Source: Branchipolynoe longqiensis
Taxonomy: Eukaryota > Annelida > Polychaeta > Phyllodocida > Polynoidae
Length of the DNA: 64,000 bases
Assembly (NCBI GenBank): GCA_030323885.1
Contig: CM059197.1
Coordinates: 34,551,884-34,615,883 of the forward strand
Direction: 5' to 3'
Positions 20,931 through 31,965 of the stretch are shown one piece after another (within the stretch, counting starts at the first letter, position 1; every line of letters begins with the position of its first letter). The position numbers and the translations under genes were made by a program. The notes beneath the pieces were generated by a model. That model did not search any database, was not told the origin of the DNA, and was given only the letters and a program-made list of their open reading frames with translations.

Positions 20931-21234
20931 TTGTTGGCCCCACGCCCAACCCCCAACCTGGAGGACCAGTGGCTGCTCTTAGTCTGTCCTCTACCACGAG
21001 TCCTGCCCGGCTTGGTTACTGCTTTCATGTCACTGCTTCGCTTTAAATCTAATCGCCCATTTCTGGTTGTTAGGCAATTCTTGGAGGCGCACAAAGCTGG
21101 GCTATCTGCGCATGCGCCACAGTTTGCAACACAAGACAACGCAGGGTGGCATGTGGTGGAGTGGGGAGATGGCAATTAGCATGTTGAGAATATATCAAAG
21201 AGACGCTATTAACACTCTCCACCATGAAGCTTTC

Positions 21235-21414
21235 TTAGAGATTTATACTGCCTATCATGGATAACTCTGAATAGACTTGTTAACACCATTAGACAGTTGG
21301 GCAATACAAAGCCCTAACCTACACTTTTACCGACCCAAGCGATTTTATATATCCCACACCACATAGACATGGTTTGAGAGCAACTGGCCTTTGATGATGC
21401 TGTAAGTTATACAT
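21235..21414 (-). mobile_element. SINE-A tail and body, head missing
   Basis: From AGAGATTTATACTGCC to GATGCTGTAAGTTATAC, where it is joined base to base to the SINE-B at 21415. Confidence 0.8.
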
Positions 21415-21716
21415 ACCAGGCAACATCTAAGGGCATTTCATGACTGGTACCGACTTGTGACAGTGCGCACTCATGGTGACAATATAGTGCTGCCCCACTG
21501 GGAAATCAGGCTGCCATGACCCAATATCCCACTCACTCGCATTATCCTGACACTGAACTAACCATTCCTTGCCCTATCCTATTAATGCCAAGCACCAGGC
21601 TAGGAAGCGACAAGTATCAATTTTATAAGTCATCAGTTTGACTCGACTGGGAACCGTACTCCCGACCTTCCGCACGGGAAGTGTGCGCTCTACAGATTCG
21701 GCCACCGAGCCTGTTG
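21415..21716 (-). mobile_element. SINE-B with tail 1
   Basis: Runs from CCAGGCAACATCTAAGGGC to CTACAGATTCGGCCACCGAG. The distal part of tail 1 is missing at the junction with SINE-A, so one insertion or deletion removed both edges. Confidence 0.85.
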
Positions 21717-21950
21717 GTTAATGTGGAGTTTAGGGGTGTGGGTGTAAGGGGCGCTATATTCTATGGACTAGTAATAACAGAGAAATATACTTTTTAGCTG
21801 GAGTTAATGCCATATTGTCTACATGAAGCTAATAATAGGCAGGTTTAGGTTGAAGTACACAGGAGATAAACTTACTTGATGCGCGATAGCTAAAATTTAT
21901 GATTGGAGGCCATATTAGCTAGACTAATAATGTCAGACTGGTCGGCGCGA
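21717..21950. other. Non-coding stretch
   Basis: No feature recognised. Confidence 0.4.
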
Positions 21951-21954
21951 CCTT

Positions 21955-22262
21955 GGATGGCACGGACTCTCTCGGATAGCACACACAACAGCCGCATCGA
22001 CAAGACTGAAACCAGTTTGGTTTGATGAGAATATTTCTCTCAGCTCTAAGATATGACTGATGCGCTTGGTTGTCACATCCATCTTCCTATATGCTTGTGA
22101 ATCATGGACCCTCACAGCAGACCTCCAAAAGAAGAATACAAACCATCGAAATGAGGTGCTACCGCAAGCGACCACACATCTCATATAAAGACCATGTTAC
22201 CAAACAAAGAAGTCCATGCCAAAATCCAGCAGATAAGTGGACCACACAAACATCTGAAATGA
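21955..22262 (+). pseudogene. Non-LTR retrotransposon fragment: region after the RT core (LINE family c)
   Basis: Plus-strand reading: RIAHTTAASTRLKPVWFDEN, then ISLSSKI, a stop, LMRLVVTSIFLYACESWTLT (about 22045-22110). After a frameshift it continues MRCYRKRPHISYKDHVTKQ. The LYACESWTLTA block is characteristic of one animal LINE lineage. Both ends are truncated. The matching C-terminal segment of this lineage is at 38610-38872, so neither locus has the whole element. Confidence 0.8.
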
Positions 22263-22325
22263 ACGGTTATATATGTGATGCATAACGCATTATACAACTA
22301 TAAGTATAAATGCTGGGAATATATA

Positions 22326-22640
22326 TGTAGTGGTCTGCACTGACCTCTCAGGCAAGTAACAACATAGACAGGAAGGCGTGGGTTGTGTGTTGATATCAGG
22401 GAGCCTAGGTGGTGTAATGGTTAGCACACTGGCCCGGAATGCAAAGAGATGTGGGTTCGAGTCCCGCTCTAGGCGCAATATTTCCCATTTTCATCACCCC
22501 CATGACACTGGTGCCGTGACCAGGATCCTGTACAAGCTATGCGCTGTACAGATGTTGAACCTACCCTGTGTATGTATGTGCTAGTGCATTGCCTGTATGT
22601 ATGTAATTGGACGCATTAAAAGACTTACAATTCCAGGGGG
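22326..22640 (+). mobile_element. SINE-C, copy 1 of a tandem pair
   Basis: Leader, complete tRNA-like core (22403-22474), body and tail ending in TACAATTCCAGGGGGATGAG. Confidence 0.85.
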
Positions 22641-22645
22641 ATGAG

Positions 22646-22828
22646 TGTAGTTGTCTGCACTGACCTCTCAGGCAAGTACCAACACAGACAGGTAGGCGTG
22701 GGTAGTGTGTTGATATCAGGGAGCCTAGGTGGTGTAATGGTTAGCACACTGGCCTGGAATGCAAAGAGATGTGGGTTCGGGTCCCGCTCTAGGCGCAATA
22801 TTTCCCATTTTCATCACCCCCTTGACAT
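22646..22828 (+). mobile_element. SINE-C, copy 2 of a tandem pair
   Basis: Starts at the tail of copy 1. The core is at 22723-22794. It ends shortly after the AATATTTCCCATTTTCATCA block, as copy 2 of the 4.4-kb pair does. Confidence 0.85.
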
Positions 22829-22829
22829 A

Positions 22830-23428
22830 TATATACTTTGCTACTTCTTCCATCGGTGCATTGATGGAGTGCCCCCCCCCCATCCCCCGAGCTGTCAGGA
22901 AGGTGTATACGGCTGGCCCTCCTCGCGCCACACACATATATATACATGCACAACATCATCTGCAACTCAACCCCATCCATCCCACGTGACCCCACACGTC
23001 TGCCGACGAGCCCTTGGCAGTGGGGCGCTGCGAGATCTTTTGATCGAGGTGTGGCAGTTGAGTGGTGTGAACACCTCGCAACGGCGGCTGAAGCAGCCAT
23101 ACGAGGGCCTGACAGGAATACTAGTCAGCGGCCAGGCGATATCGCGCTGCGCAATGAACCCACCGATATAAATCAACCACAGAAAGAAGCCAAGGGATGG
23201 CCGCAAAAATATATACTCCACGTGGTACGGTTGGACAAATTGAGCACCTACTTCCCGCTGTGACAAGTGGTTATACATATTGCTGACTAGCTTACTTGTA
23301 TAGGGCAATGAGTAATGGAACGAGGAAAACCAGTTGTATGTGATTGAAATTTCCTTTGCTTAATGTCAAAAGAAAATTTGTATTCATTTTTGTTAGGGTA
23401 ACAATTTTTATTCATCTTTTTCTTTTTT
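22830..23428. other. Non-coding stretch
   Basis: Contains a C10 run (22873-22882) and no recognisable feature. Short open frames on both strands lack motifs. Confidence 0.4.
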
Positions 23429-23429
23429 T

Positions 23430-23716
23430 TGTTATGGTCCATTAGTTGTTTGTAGGGGAAATTTCAGTCATAGACGACTGGTCTTCCTCATTCCACTGCT
23501 GGTTGATAGAAAGTCTGAGCCTACACATTTACCGACCCAAGGGATTTTTAACCGGTATGTGAACAACCGGCCTTTGATGACGCTGTAAGTTATACACAGC
23601 GGTGGAAATCCAAATTGGCAGAGCTGAGGGCATGGGGAATCGAACCGCCGAACCTCAGATTAGGAGTCTGACCTAGAAAAAAGTGAAACACTCTAACCAC
23701 TCCGCCACAGAGAACG
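23430..23716 (-). mobile_element. SINE-A head joined to tail 2, second example
   Basis: Tail 2 (CATTAGTTGTTTGTAGGGG) joins the SINE-A body at CCACTGCTGGTTGATAGAAAG, the same junction as at 5768-6066. About 20 bp of the body is deleted near 23550. Confidence 0.85.
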
Positions 23717-23733
23717 CCACATCTGAATACAGT

Positions 23734-23778
23734 CTTTTATTTTCAGCGCCGAGGCACTGTTCTTCCGGTAATGCTTAA
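23734..23778 (-). repeat. Hairpin-plus-AATAAA 3'-end module, inverted copy
   Basis: The minus strand reads CCGGAAGAACAGTGCCTCGG, then CGCTGAAAATAAAAG. It lies 18 bp from the SINE-A head. Confidence 0.65.
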
Positions 23779-23789
23779 CATAGGTTATT

Positions 23790-24330
23790 TACTCGATTTA
23801 ATTACAAGAATAATCTTAAGATATTAAGATATTGCTAATTAAGAGTTTGCGTATATCTGGTCAGTGTATGCATTCAGTGTATGCATTTTAACGTATGTGG
23901 TGTGTCAGTAAATTTGCTAGGCAGGGATAGGTATGTTGGTATAGTCTGGATTTAGGTATAATCCAGATTTAGCTAAGTAAGTGGTTGCGATGTATCTATT
24001 TTGTAGCAAGCGCTCAGTTTTTGCATTAGTATAATATACATAATTCAAAACACGAGGCGGAAGTACATAATGTGGAAAATTTATTCAGAGTAGGGATGAA
24101 GTAAAGGTAGTAATCAAATGTCAAGTAGCAGTAAGTCAGTAATCAGTAATCAAGGTAATCAATAGGTAGAAATCAATCAGGTTCAAGGGTAGATCAAGTG
24201 TCAATAAGTGATAATGCGTTGGGTCAAGTGTTCAGGTAGATAAGTCGATAGTGATGGGTATGTTAATGAGTCGATAATCAAGGTAGGCAGGAAATGAAGT
24301 CTCTGGGTGACCCGGACCTCAACCTTTATG
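23790..24330. other. Non-coding stretch with short internal repetition
   Basis: From 24100 to 24300, words such as GTAATCA and GGTAGA(T) recur irregularly. Otherwise nothing is recognised. Confidence 0.4.
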
Positions 24331-24394
24331 ATATGTGGGGTCGGGTGGGCTGGTGAAAAGAGGTGTTGGTGGTCAGGCGTGTGGTGGAGAAGTG

Positions 24395-24640
24395 GCAGAG
24401 TGAGAGGAGAGCGGAAGTAAGGAGGGGGAGGGGCTGGGGACCAGCGGCGGCACCAGCGGTGGGTGCCGGTGCCACCACCTGGAGGGGGGGGAGGGTGAGA
24501 GGAAAGGTGCCGTCGGTGGCGCCGCCTGGAGAGAGAGGAGGGGAGAGAGACGTAGAGAAGGGGGGGGGGGGGGAGAGTGGGGGAGGAGGGGAGAGAGGGG
24601 AGGTTGGAGGTGGAGGAGGGTAGGCATGGGGAGGTTTTTC
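24395..24640. repeat. Purine-rich low-complexity tract
   Basis: Mostly G and A on the plus strand, with a G10 run near 24559-24572. Open frames here are compositional. Confidence 0.85.
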
Positions 24641-24675
24641 CCGCCTCTTTTTCGAATTACCCATATTGCCGTAGC

Positions 24676-24815
24676 AATATGAACAATATACATAATATAC
24701 ATAATATACATAATATACATAATATACATAATATACATAATATACATAGTATACATGCTGCACATAATATACATAATATGCACAGTATATATAATACACA
24801 TACTATTCATAATGT
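24676..24815. repeat. ATACATAAT 9-bp array, left block
   Basis: About 14 units with substitutions. Nine is divisible by three, so both strands stay open without coding meaning. Confidence 0.9.
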
Positions 24816-25119
24816 AGTAGTCTGTACATGAGCTCCACTACCATGGCGTGGCAGCAGACACTATGCCATACACCTACACAGTTACATTGAACTGCACTAG
24901 GTGGCAGCACGCTAGTCACCAGGCAGGGCCGTGACTGGGCTGCCCTCTATTGCGTGTGGCTAGTGCCGCTCCCCCACATGTAGAGGCGATGTGGGACCTA
25001 GCGAGTTAGGGGGCGGGTCACTTGAATGTTGGCACTGCGTACTGACACTAAATCTTGGTATTCTTCCGTGTATGCATGGCAAAATGAAAGACAACGGAAC
25101 GGAGAACATCATGGACTAC
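24816..25119. repeat. Interspersed repeat lodged between two array blocks
   Basis: About 300 bp of mixed composition, homologous to 43600-43905. Shared blocks include CCACTACCATGGCGTGGCAG against CTGTACCACATAGTGGCAG, and CCCCCACATGTAGAGGCGAT against CCCCCACATGGGAGGCGAT. Both copies lie against a tandem array. Confidence 0.6.
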
Positions 25120-25548
25120 CGCAATAATATACATATTGTACATAATACATAATATTCACAATGCACATAATATACACAATATACACAATATACACAATGT
25201 ACATAATATACATAATCTAAATAATATACATACTATACATAATATACATAATATACAGCATATACGTAATATAAGTAATACATGTAATATACATCATATA
25301 CATAATACCCATAATATACATAATATACATAATATACATAATATACATAATATAAATAATATACATAATATACATACTATACATAATATATATAATATAC
25401 ATAATACGGATAATACAGATGATACGCATGATATGCATGATATGCATAATATGCATAATATACATAGTATACATAATATACATAATATACATAATATACA
25501 TAATATACATAATATGCATAATATACATAACATACATAATACACATGC
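25120..25548. repeat. ATACATAAT 9-bp array, right block
   Basis: About 47 units, the same unit as the left block. Some runs vary to ATGCATGAT and ACACAATAT. Confidence 0.9.
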
Positions 25549-25575
25549 CGTCCCTCTATCAGAATTCAATCGTTA

Positions 25576-26276
25576 TGGCCCTGTCACACTACAACGTGAC
25601 TATGTCAGCGTAGGCACAACGTGAAAATAATTATATTACGTCGAAGTTATCGGCGTAATATGCAAATTGTGGACGTGAATGCCGCGTAGTTGACGTGAGC
25701 GCAACGTGAAAGTAACGTCGGCGTAACATCACAGGACATTCAGAACACGTTCCAATCACGTTCGGATCACGTTACGCACGTTACCAACACGCTACGGGAT
25801 CGTCAATGACGTGAACTACGTGACGACACGTTCGCAACACGTTATAACGACGTTATCGACCCGTCAGCGTGTCGCTCTGGCTACGCTCCGTTACGTCCGA
25901 CCCCCGTTAACTTAACGCTGCCCACACGTTACGTCGTAGTGTGACAGGGGTATAAATGTGGGTCAACGAGTGGAACGTAGTGGAACGTAGTGAGGAACGT
26001 TTGCCTAACGTCCGTTTAACGTCATTGACGTTCGCTGAATGTGAACAGAACATACGGCGAACGTAAACCCTTACGTTCGAGCTACGTCGAAACTTTTGAA
26101 CATGTCCAAAACTTCGATGTAACTCGACGTAACACGACGTAATGTGACGTAGATCGACGTCAGTCTAACGTCATTATGATGTCATCATAACGTAATCCAA
26201 CGTACATCAACGTAATGACGAAATATCACCACGTTAGGCTCACGTTGGCTCATTACGTTGTAGTGTGACAGGGGTA
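25576..26276 (+). mobile_element. Inverted-repeat element H1, copy 1 (ACGT-word family)
   Basis: The left end TGGCCCTGTCACACTACAAC and the right end (inverse of TACCCCTGTCACACTACAAC) form a TIR of about 20 bp. TTA flanks both sides (25573-25575 and 26277-26279). The 701-bp interior is saturated with ACGT-centred words (AACGTnA, GACGT). There is no transposase frame. The 3-bp TTA repeat suggests PIF/Harbinger mobilisation. Confidence 0.85.
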
Positions 26277-26499
26277 TTACAAAGGAGCAGCCCATTAAAG
26301 TATGTCTGATGAGCAAGTTTAGTCAAATTAAGCTTGATCTGCATGAAATAATAATTCACCATCATCATAGGCTTGGAATATGCGTGATTGCTCCATTGTT
26401 ATATTTGTTTATTGATTGATTGATTAATTAATTGATTAATTGATTGATGGATTAGAAGCACCCTCGCTAAGTCCCGGCTACAATGATGATTTGTTAATA

Positions 26500-26613
26500 A
26501 TAATAGCATGGTGGCGATGCAAATGGGAAAATTGCACCTAGAGCAGTAATCGATCATATGCTTCTTGACATTATAGTGCTCACCTCATAACCATTAGACT
26601 AGCTAGGCTACCT
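26500..26613 (-). mobile_element. SINE-C head, inverted and diverged copy
   Basis: The minus strand reads GCCTAGCTAGTCTAATGGTT at 26608 and ends CTGCTCTAGGTGC, preserving acceptor pairing. The body block TTTTCCCATTTGCATC follows. The remaining sequence from 26280 to 26500 holds nothing recognised. Confidence 0.65.
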
Positions 26614-26670
26614 GATGCAATCAATAGTTGCGTCACCTGATCCATGCCTACATATCTGTGTCGCTACTTG

Positions 26671-27090
26671 ATACAAGATTCACCCCGTACTTCCAGTACA
26701 GGTGTGAAAACCAGCCTTATATAAAAACGGTCGAAAAATCGGGCTAATGAAATGAGGCTTTATGAGAGCCTAATTTCACAATCTAAAAAGCAACATTTAT
26801 TCTTTGTATATGTCTTCATGTTTACCCACTACTTTTAAGTTGGAAAATATAATAAAACATATACTTTAATGCAATTTAAAAGTGAAATCGACGGCGTTCT
26901 CTGGCCGCCATATTGTCTTTTTGCATTCTCTCCCATTTCACCAACTCTGTTCTGATATAAGTAACCATTTGACACTGGTGCCAGGCATTCTACTTCTTGT
27001 TCCATAGTAACGCTATTTTTGCCCGTATTTATATAAGGCTGGTTGGTCTTCACCCATTGTACTACAAGTACCGGGTGAATCTTTTATCTA
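26671..27090. mobile_element. Inverted-repeat element with 12-bp direct repeats (Mutator-like candidate)
   Basis: TIRs of about 55 bp: left ATACAAGATTCACCCCGTAC through GCCTTATATAAAAACGG; right the inverse of TAAAAGATTCACCCGGTAC through GCCTTATATAAATACGG. TGTCGCTACTTG flanks it at 26659-26670 and 27091-27102. Long TIRs with a 9-12-bp duplication fit Mutator-type elements. The 420-bp element has no coding capacity. Confidence 0.75.
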
Positions 27091-27102
27091 TGTCGCTACT
27101 TG

Positions 27103-28088
27103 CCTGACAGATAAGTGCCGGTTACTACAACTCTAATGTTGGCGGCTGCCGAACTCAACGTAGGCGGGCACGTGTCATAAGCATATTCAGCGCAAAACGG
27201 AGCAACCCAACGAGCCACGGTGCGATCCAACCAGCCACGGTTGAACTCGTTACAGCTCGTTTAAACTTGTTTCCGGTACAAAGGCTAGGGGACCAGGTTG
27301 GAAAGTGAGTGATAATAGATGAAAACTCCCATGCAAATGAATGCCAGGGGACCAGGTTAGACCTCCACAGAGCCAGCAGTGTAGTCAAATATTATTTGTC
27401 TAGTTTATTTTTCAGACATTATCACAGATTTATGTATCTTTTGCACAGATTAAATTGTTTGAAGTATATTTGAAATTGATCTACATTGATTTCTGTTTAA
27501 ATCACACAATATCACTACTTAATGAATGGGAAACTCATCCTGCAAGGGTATGCTCGATATTACCCAGTGGGAACTCCTTTTTCATCCTTTCGTCGCTGTG
27601 GACCCTTCTCGCACATGTTGCCAGCCAGAGCGAAAGGATTCTGGGAAGGGTAGTGATAAATATGGGTGGGCGATAATACAGGTGGGCGATAATATGGCCG
27701 ACGTCGGACCAGTGCCGCCACGCGAGAGCCTGGAGAGCGAAGCAAACAACACGAACCGGGCACCATTTTCATGCAGGGACCGTGCCAGAACTAGTGTGGG
27801 TGAAGGCTGGGGTGGGCGGGGGCGGGCGGGCGGGGGCGGTGGGGGCAGAGTCAGGATGCGTGGGGTGAAGGGCGTGAAGGCTGGACTGGCAGCCCAAGTC
27901 ACTCGTGTCCGGAACGCTGCTTCAGCGGCATAAAATGTCCCCCCCCCCTCTTATTCCTGCCCCCTTCCGGGTTTCTCCGGTATTAAAATACCAGAGTGAA
28001 CCTGTCAAGTGGAGATTAAATACTGGAATAAATGTATTGTATTGTCGGCAATGGAATTAAAAATAGCCTTACATTGTATGTGACAGTT
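27103..28088. other. Non-coding stretch
   Basis: No gene recognised. Open frames over 27526-27933 and on its reverse reflect a GC-rich segment. A strong G-run tract lies at 27808-27846, and a pyrimidine-rich segment with a C8 run is near 27940. Confidence 0.4.
27808..27846 (+). other. G-quadruplex-prone tract
   Basis: Seven runs of three to five G separated by one to three bases (pattern GGGCGGGGGCGGGCGGGCGG and onward). Any function is unknown. Confidence 0.6.
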
Positions 28089-28089
28089 G

Positions 28090-28397
28090 ACACATGCTGA
28101 ATTGGTCGAAGGTCAGGTGTGCGAAACCTTGTCGAGTCAAGCCAATGACTTACTAAATGTATACTTGTCGTTACCTAGCCTGGCTGATTATGACTAGGAT
28201 AGGGCAATGACTGGTTGACTCAGTATCAGGATAATGTGACTGAGAGACGAGACTGCCGGCACTATGACACGATTTCCCACTCAGTGGGGCAGCACTGTAA
28301 AGTCACCATGATCGAGTGTATAGTCTCACAAGTCGGTATCCATCCTGAAATGGCCTTAGATGTTGCTAGGATGTAAAACACTAACAAACAAAACAAC
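28090..28397 (+). mobile_element. SINE-B with tail 1
   Basis: Degraded head (GAATTGGTCGAAGGTCAGG), core at 28140-28210, tail 1 to GTAAAACACTAACAAAC. Confidence 0.85.
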
Positions 28398-28439
28398 GAA
28401 AGCAGATTGAAAAAACGACTCAGAGAGAAACATGTAGTC

Positions 28440-28735
28440 GAGGCAAACTTTTATTCACGAGGAGGTAACATCTGGACACAGCCCTATGAAGTAAAAGTAG
28501 TAAGGTGGGTGAGTGGAAAGTTTGCACACCTCACATGTTAGCTGGTCAGTGAAGAGAAGTCGGTGAGCTGTGAGCGATGGTGGGAAAGGTGTGAAAGCCC
28601 ACTAGAGAAATAGGTGGATGGAGTGATAAACTCGTCCGTCCACTGGAAGATGAGTCCATGGCACATCGGGCACCCACAAGGGCGGCGTGTCGTTACTGCT
28701 GAATCAAACACAATGTGAACATTGCGACCAATATG
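28440..28735 (-). mobile_element. Possible internally deleted derivative of DIRS-type element 1
   Basis: One edge (AAACTTTTATTCACGAGG) resembles the 3' edge of element 1 at 13355-13375. The other (TGAATCAAACACAATGTGAA, then CATTGCGACCAATA) matches 17646-17680, the 5' edge of element 1, in about 29 of 37 positions. Most differences are C-to-T or G-to-A at CpG sites. All coding sequence is absent. The middle has no match I can see. Confidence 0.5.
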
Positions 28736-28739
28736 AGGA

Positions 28740-29260
28740 GTTAAGTTCTCTTTGAAGGTTTTGGCAACATAATAGTGCTGCCCTATTGTGAGACCAGTCT
28801 GGTGCCGCTATTACCCGATATCCTACTCAGTCTCATTATCCTGATAATGAGTAAACTGCCAGCAGAAAGGACCCTTCGCATTGAATGGGAATCGATTGGC
28901 TTGAAATAGATCACACAGCAAAAGAAGGAGCAGGAACAAAGCAGTCGGCTCACAATAAAAAGATGAACAAAAAATCTGATGACAGATCCATACATATGTT
29001 TTACAGCAGGCGCTGGCCGTGCTAGAGATGGACGCCGCAACAAATATATGCAGTCTTGGGAACTAGCATGTGTAGATACGACATGAGGAATGTCGGCTCA
29101 ACGTATGATTCTGAAATGAGAAAAGCCAGCTGTAAATAAGGTTTGGTTTCGGTTTACTGTACGTCAAAACAAGTCCGTGGTCCAGAAAACCTGGAACTAA
29201 CATGGACATAATTGTGAGTGGTCATTCCCATAAAATGGCTGTTAACTTATGAGGGTTAAT
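28740..29260. other. Non-coding stretch
   Basis: 28745-28860 carries faint SINE-B tail-1 words (AATAGTGCTGCCC, CTCAGTCTCATTATCCTGA). The rest is unrecognised. Confidence 0.45.
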
Positions 29261-29264
29261 TAAA

Positions 29265-29500
29265 GTTGCGTAATCCGCTGACTTTGTTTGTTTGTGTAAT
29301 TTTCTTAGATAATAAGACATCATATTGATCAGTATAATCTACTTTACTCTACATTAAAGTAACAGTTATTTTAAATGGTTAACTTTGGAGATATGTGAGG
29401 TGGAAACATGCAAAATTAGTTTTGGTTACGATGCGAAAGCTCTGACACCATAGTATTCAGCAGTAACAGGTTCTATTAATTTGACGTAGCGTCCGTGCAA
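29265..29500. mobile_element. TTAA element fragment
   Basis: TTAAAGTTGCGTAATCCGCTG matches one end, and AGCAGTAACAGGTTCTATTAA matches the interior. The other end is missing. Confidence 0.6.
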
Positions 29501-29509
29501 TGCTACTTG

Positions 29510-29627
29510 AAATATCCTAGTAATGCCGAGTGCCAGGCTAGGTAGCAACAAGTATCCATTTGTTTGAACCCATGACCTGTGATATAGGATGTGTGCCCTT
29601 ACCTCTTTCGGTCATCCCATTTTCACC
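29510..29627 (-). mobile_element. SINE-B core and head fragment
   Basis: TATCCTAGTAATGCCGAGTG through TTTCGGTCATCCC. No tail remains. Confidence 0.7.
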
Positions 29628-29634
29628 AGTTTAA

Positions 29635-30313
29635 TACCCCTGTCACACTATGATGTAATGAGCAAACGTAAGCCTGACGTGATCACGTTTCATCATTACG
29701 TTGACGTACATTGGGTTACGTTATGATGACGTCAGAATGACTTTAGACTGACGTCGAGCTACGTCACATTACATTGTGTTATGCCGGCGCGCATCAAAGT
29801 TTTGAAACTGTTCAAAACTTTCGACGTAAATCGAACGTAAGGGTTTACATTTGCCATACGTTTGTACACGTTTGGCGAATGTCAATGACGTTAAACGGAC
29901 GTTAGTCAAATGCTGCTAACTACGTTCAACTACGTTCCACTACGTTGACCCACATTAAACCCGGTGGAAACATCCACGCGGCGTAATGGCAACGTCAGGA
30001 GAATGACAGGAGAACATCAGGAGAACGTACGTTCAACGTATGTTCAATGTTCCGCCACCGTGTCATGACGTATGTAACATCACATAACGTAGTTCTAGTG
30101 ATGGAATAATGTTCATAACGTTCCGTGAGCGTAATGTAGTTGTCCTCTCTCGTTGAATGATGGTATCACTACGCTTTACCAACGTTACGCTCTCGTCAAC
30201 TATGCTGCATCCACGTTCAACCTGTGCCCAAATTTGCATACTATGCCGAGAAGTTCAACGTTCTTCACGCTCTCCCTATGCTGACGTCGTTACGTCATAG
30301 TGTGACAGGGCCT
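29635..30313 (-). mobile_element. Inverted-repeat element H1, copy 2, opposite orientation
   Basis: Ends TACCCCTGTCACACTATGA and the inverse of AGGCCCTGTCACACTATGAC, with TAA flanking (29632-29634 and 30314-30316). Read on the minus strand its interior aligns with the 25576 copy (for example GTATGCAAATTTGGGC against ATATGCAAATTGTGG). Many AACGT words remain. Confidence 0.85.
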
Positions 30314-30316
30314 TAA

Positions 30317-31458
30317 GTAAGTTGATTATTGTAAGTGTTTTGGGGTGCCAACACATGGGCCATTACATCTTATTTTTCTTTGGTGTCCATTACTGCTGAT
30401 TATGACAGAAACTCATCATTTGTTGTGAACTTGAGGATGAGCAATGAGTCCAATTCATTCATGCTCGGAATGTACGGTGGCACATTGGACATGTGTGTAG
30501 CTACAGTCAAGATGTCTGCTGGATGAAGGATGCCAGGAGATGAGCTTTCCTCTGTTGACACTTTTGTTTAGCTTCAGATACATAATCAGTTTCAAAACAT
30601 AATGTTTGAACCTTTGCGATTCAAATCCACACTTCTTGCTATTTTGGGGCTAGCGTCCTAACCTTGTCTCTACCTAAGCTCCCTGGTGTAAGCAGCATAT
30701 CCGTGGCTGCATGGCTATATGGTGTGGGCGGGCGGAATAGTACAGGGGGCACAGCGCCAACCAGCCCACAATGGTAGGCAGCTACAACTACAAGACACTG
30801 CAGTCTAAGTAATATGAGCATAACTCCTTATACAATATATAAATGGGTGTTCTAATTAAAACCAAGCAAAAAACCCCTTATCACACATACACAACATGAT
30901 GGTGAAGTGAATCTTTGTTCTTCACATGCACTCACCTCCCCTAGCATCCCTTCCCTACAATTCACCCTCGCTTTCACCCACCCACCCGCCCACCGATCGG
31001 TTGTTTTCTCTTCGGATGTCGTGAATAGAACCACAATTGTCAGGTATTATAGCCAGCAACTGTAGGCCAACCACAGGTGTGCCTTTTCCGCATGATACTC
31101 CTGGGAGCCTGCAGGGGTGAGGGCGGTCAGACGATTACAGCTCCTATCCTGCACCGTGACAGGTATAACACCGGTAATAATACAGTATGCGCCGTTACCT
31201 CAAATATCACCCGGCAAAAATACTTCCAAAAATGAGGACAATAATAATTACTTGTTTGTTTTGTTTTGTTTAGTGAAGCCCATCACAAAATGTGGACATC
31301 GGCTATTGGGGGTTGCTTAATATTATAATCTATTGCGGGTTTTGTTTTCGTGTACCAGAGGAAGGAAATACAATTTAGACAAATAATGCTAGAACATACA
31401 TCTATGAATATTTGAATATGTAATTAAATTATATTTGTGATGTAAATAGAAAAAAATA
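30317..31458. other. Non-coding stretch with one dispersed 75-bp repeat
   Basis: 30877-30955 (TCACACATACACAACATG, then CTTCACATGCACTCAC) recurs at 31460-31530, just upstream of the hairpin module. No gene recognised. Confidence 0.5.
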
Positions 31459-31540
31459 AAATAAAACAAATTCATCACACATACACAACATATGGGTGAA
31501 TATTTGCTTTTCATATGCACTCACATCCCTTTGTAGGACT

Positions 31541-31604
31541 AGTCGGAAGACTAGTGCCTCGGCACTTATTAAAGATTTGTTCAGCTGAATAAACAGTTTA
31601 ACCC
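31541..31604 (+). repeat. Hairpin-plus-AATAAAC 3'-end module, copy 4
   Basis: AGTCGGAAGACTAGTGCCTC, GGCACTTATTAAAG, then TCAGCTGAATAAACAG. Intermediate between copies 1 and 2. Confidence 0.7.
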
Positions 31605-31758
31605 CAAAATAATAAGATAGTTGGGGTTTCTTGTATACTTTTTTGTTATTTTTCAAACTGGAGACATATGAATCGGTGCAGTTTTACAATAGACTCATAA
31701 GGACGCGAAATTGATGCGAAATTTTCATGGCAGCGCTAAGGGGATCCATCGAACCTGC

Positions 31759-31822
31759 TGAGAACGCGACCGGATGTTATATCGTTGTGCACACAACGTT
31801 ATAACATCCGGTCGTGTTCTCA
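31759..31822. other. 64-bp near-perfect palindrome
   Basis: Arms TGAGAACGCGACCGGATG and CATCCGGTCGTGTTCTCA are joined through TTATAtCG, TTGTGCACAA and CGtTATAA. Almost every base pairs, and there is no unpaired loop larger than the central self-complementary GTGCAC. It could be the core of a foldback element or a hairpin insertion. Confidence 0.8.
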
Positions 31823-31965
31823 TTTATAACATCAAATTAGTGATGGGGATCGATATACTTGTTACCCGGGGGCAGAGGTGCACATGTAAGTGGTTGTATG
31901 AGTTGAGCGGGTTGGATGCAGCCACGTGTGTGTGTTGGGGAGAGGTATTCAGGGTATTTTCAATC

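Noticed and set aside
20608..21175. Additional genes on both strands around the LINE fragment
   Set aside because: They are shadow frames of the LINE C-terminus on the minus strand.
25136..25624. Asn/His/Ile-rich or Cys-rich frames
   Set aside because: Compositional result of the 9-bp ATACATAAT array.
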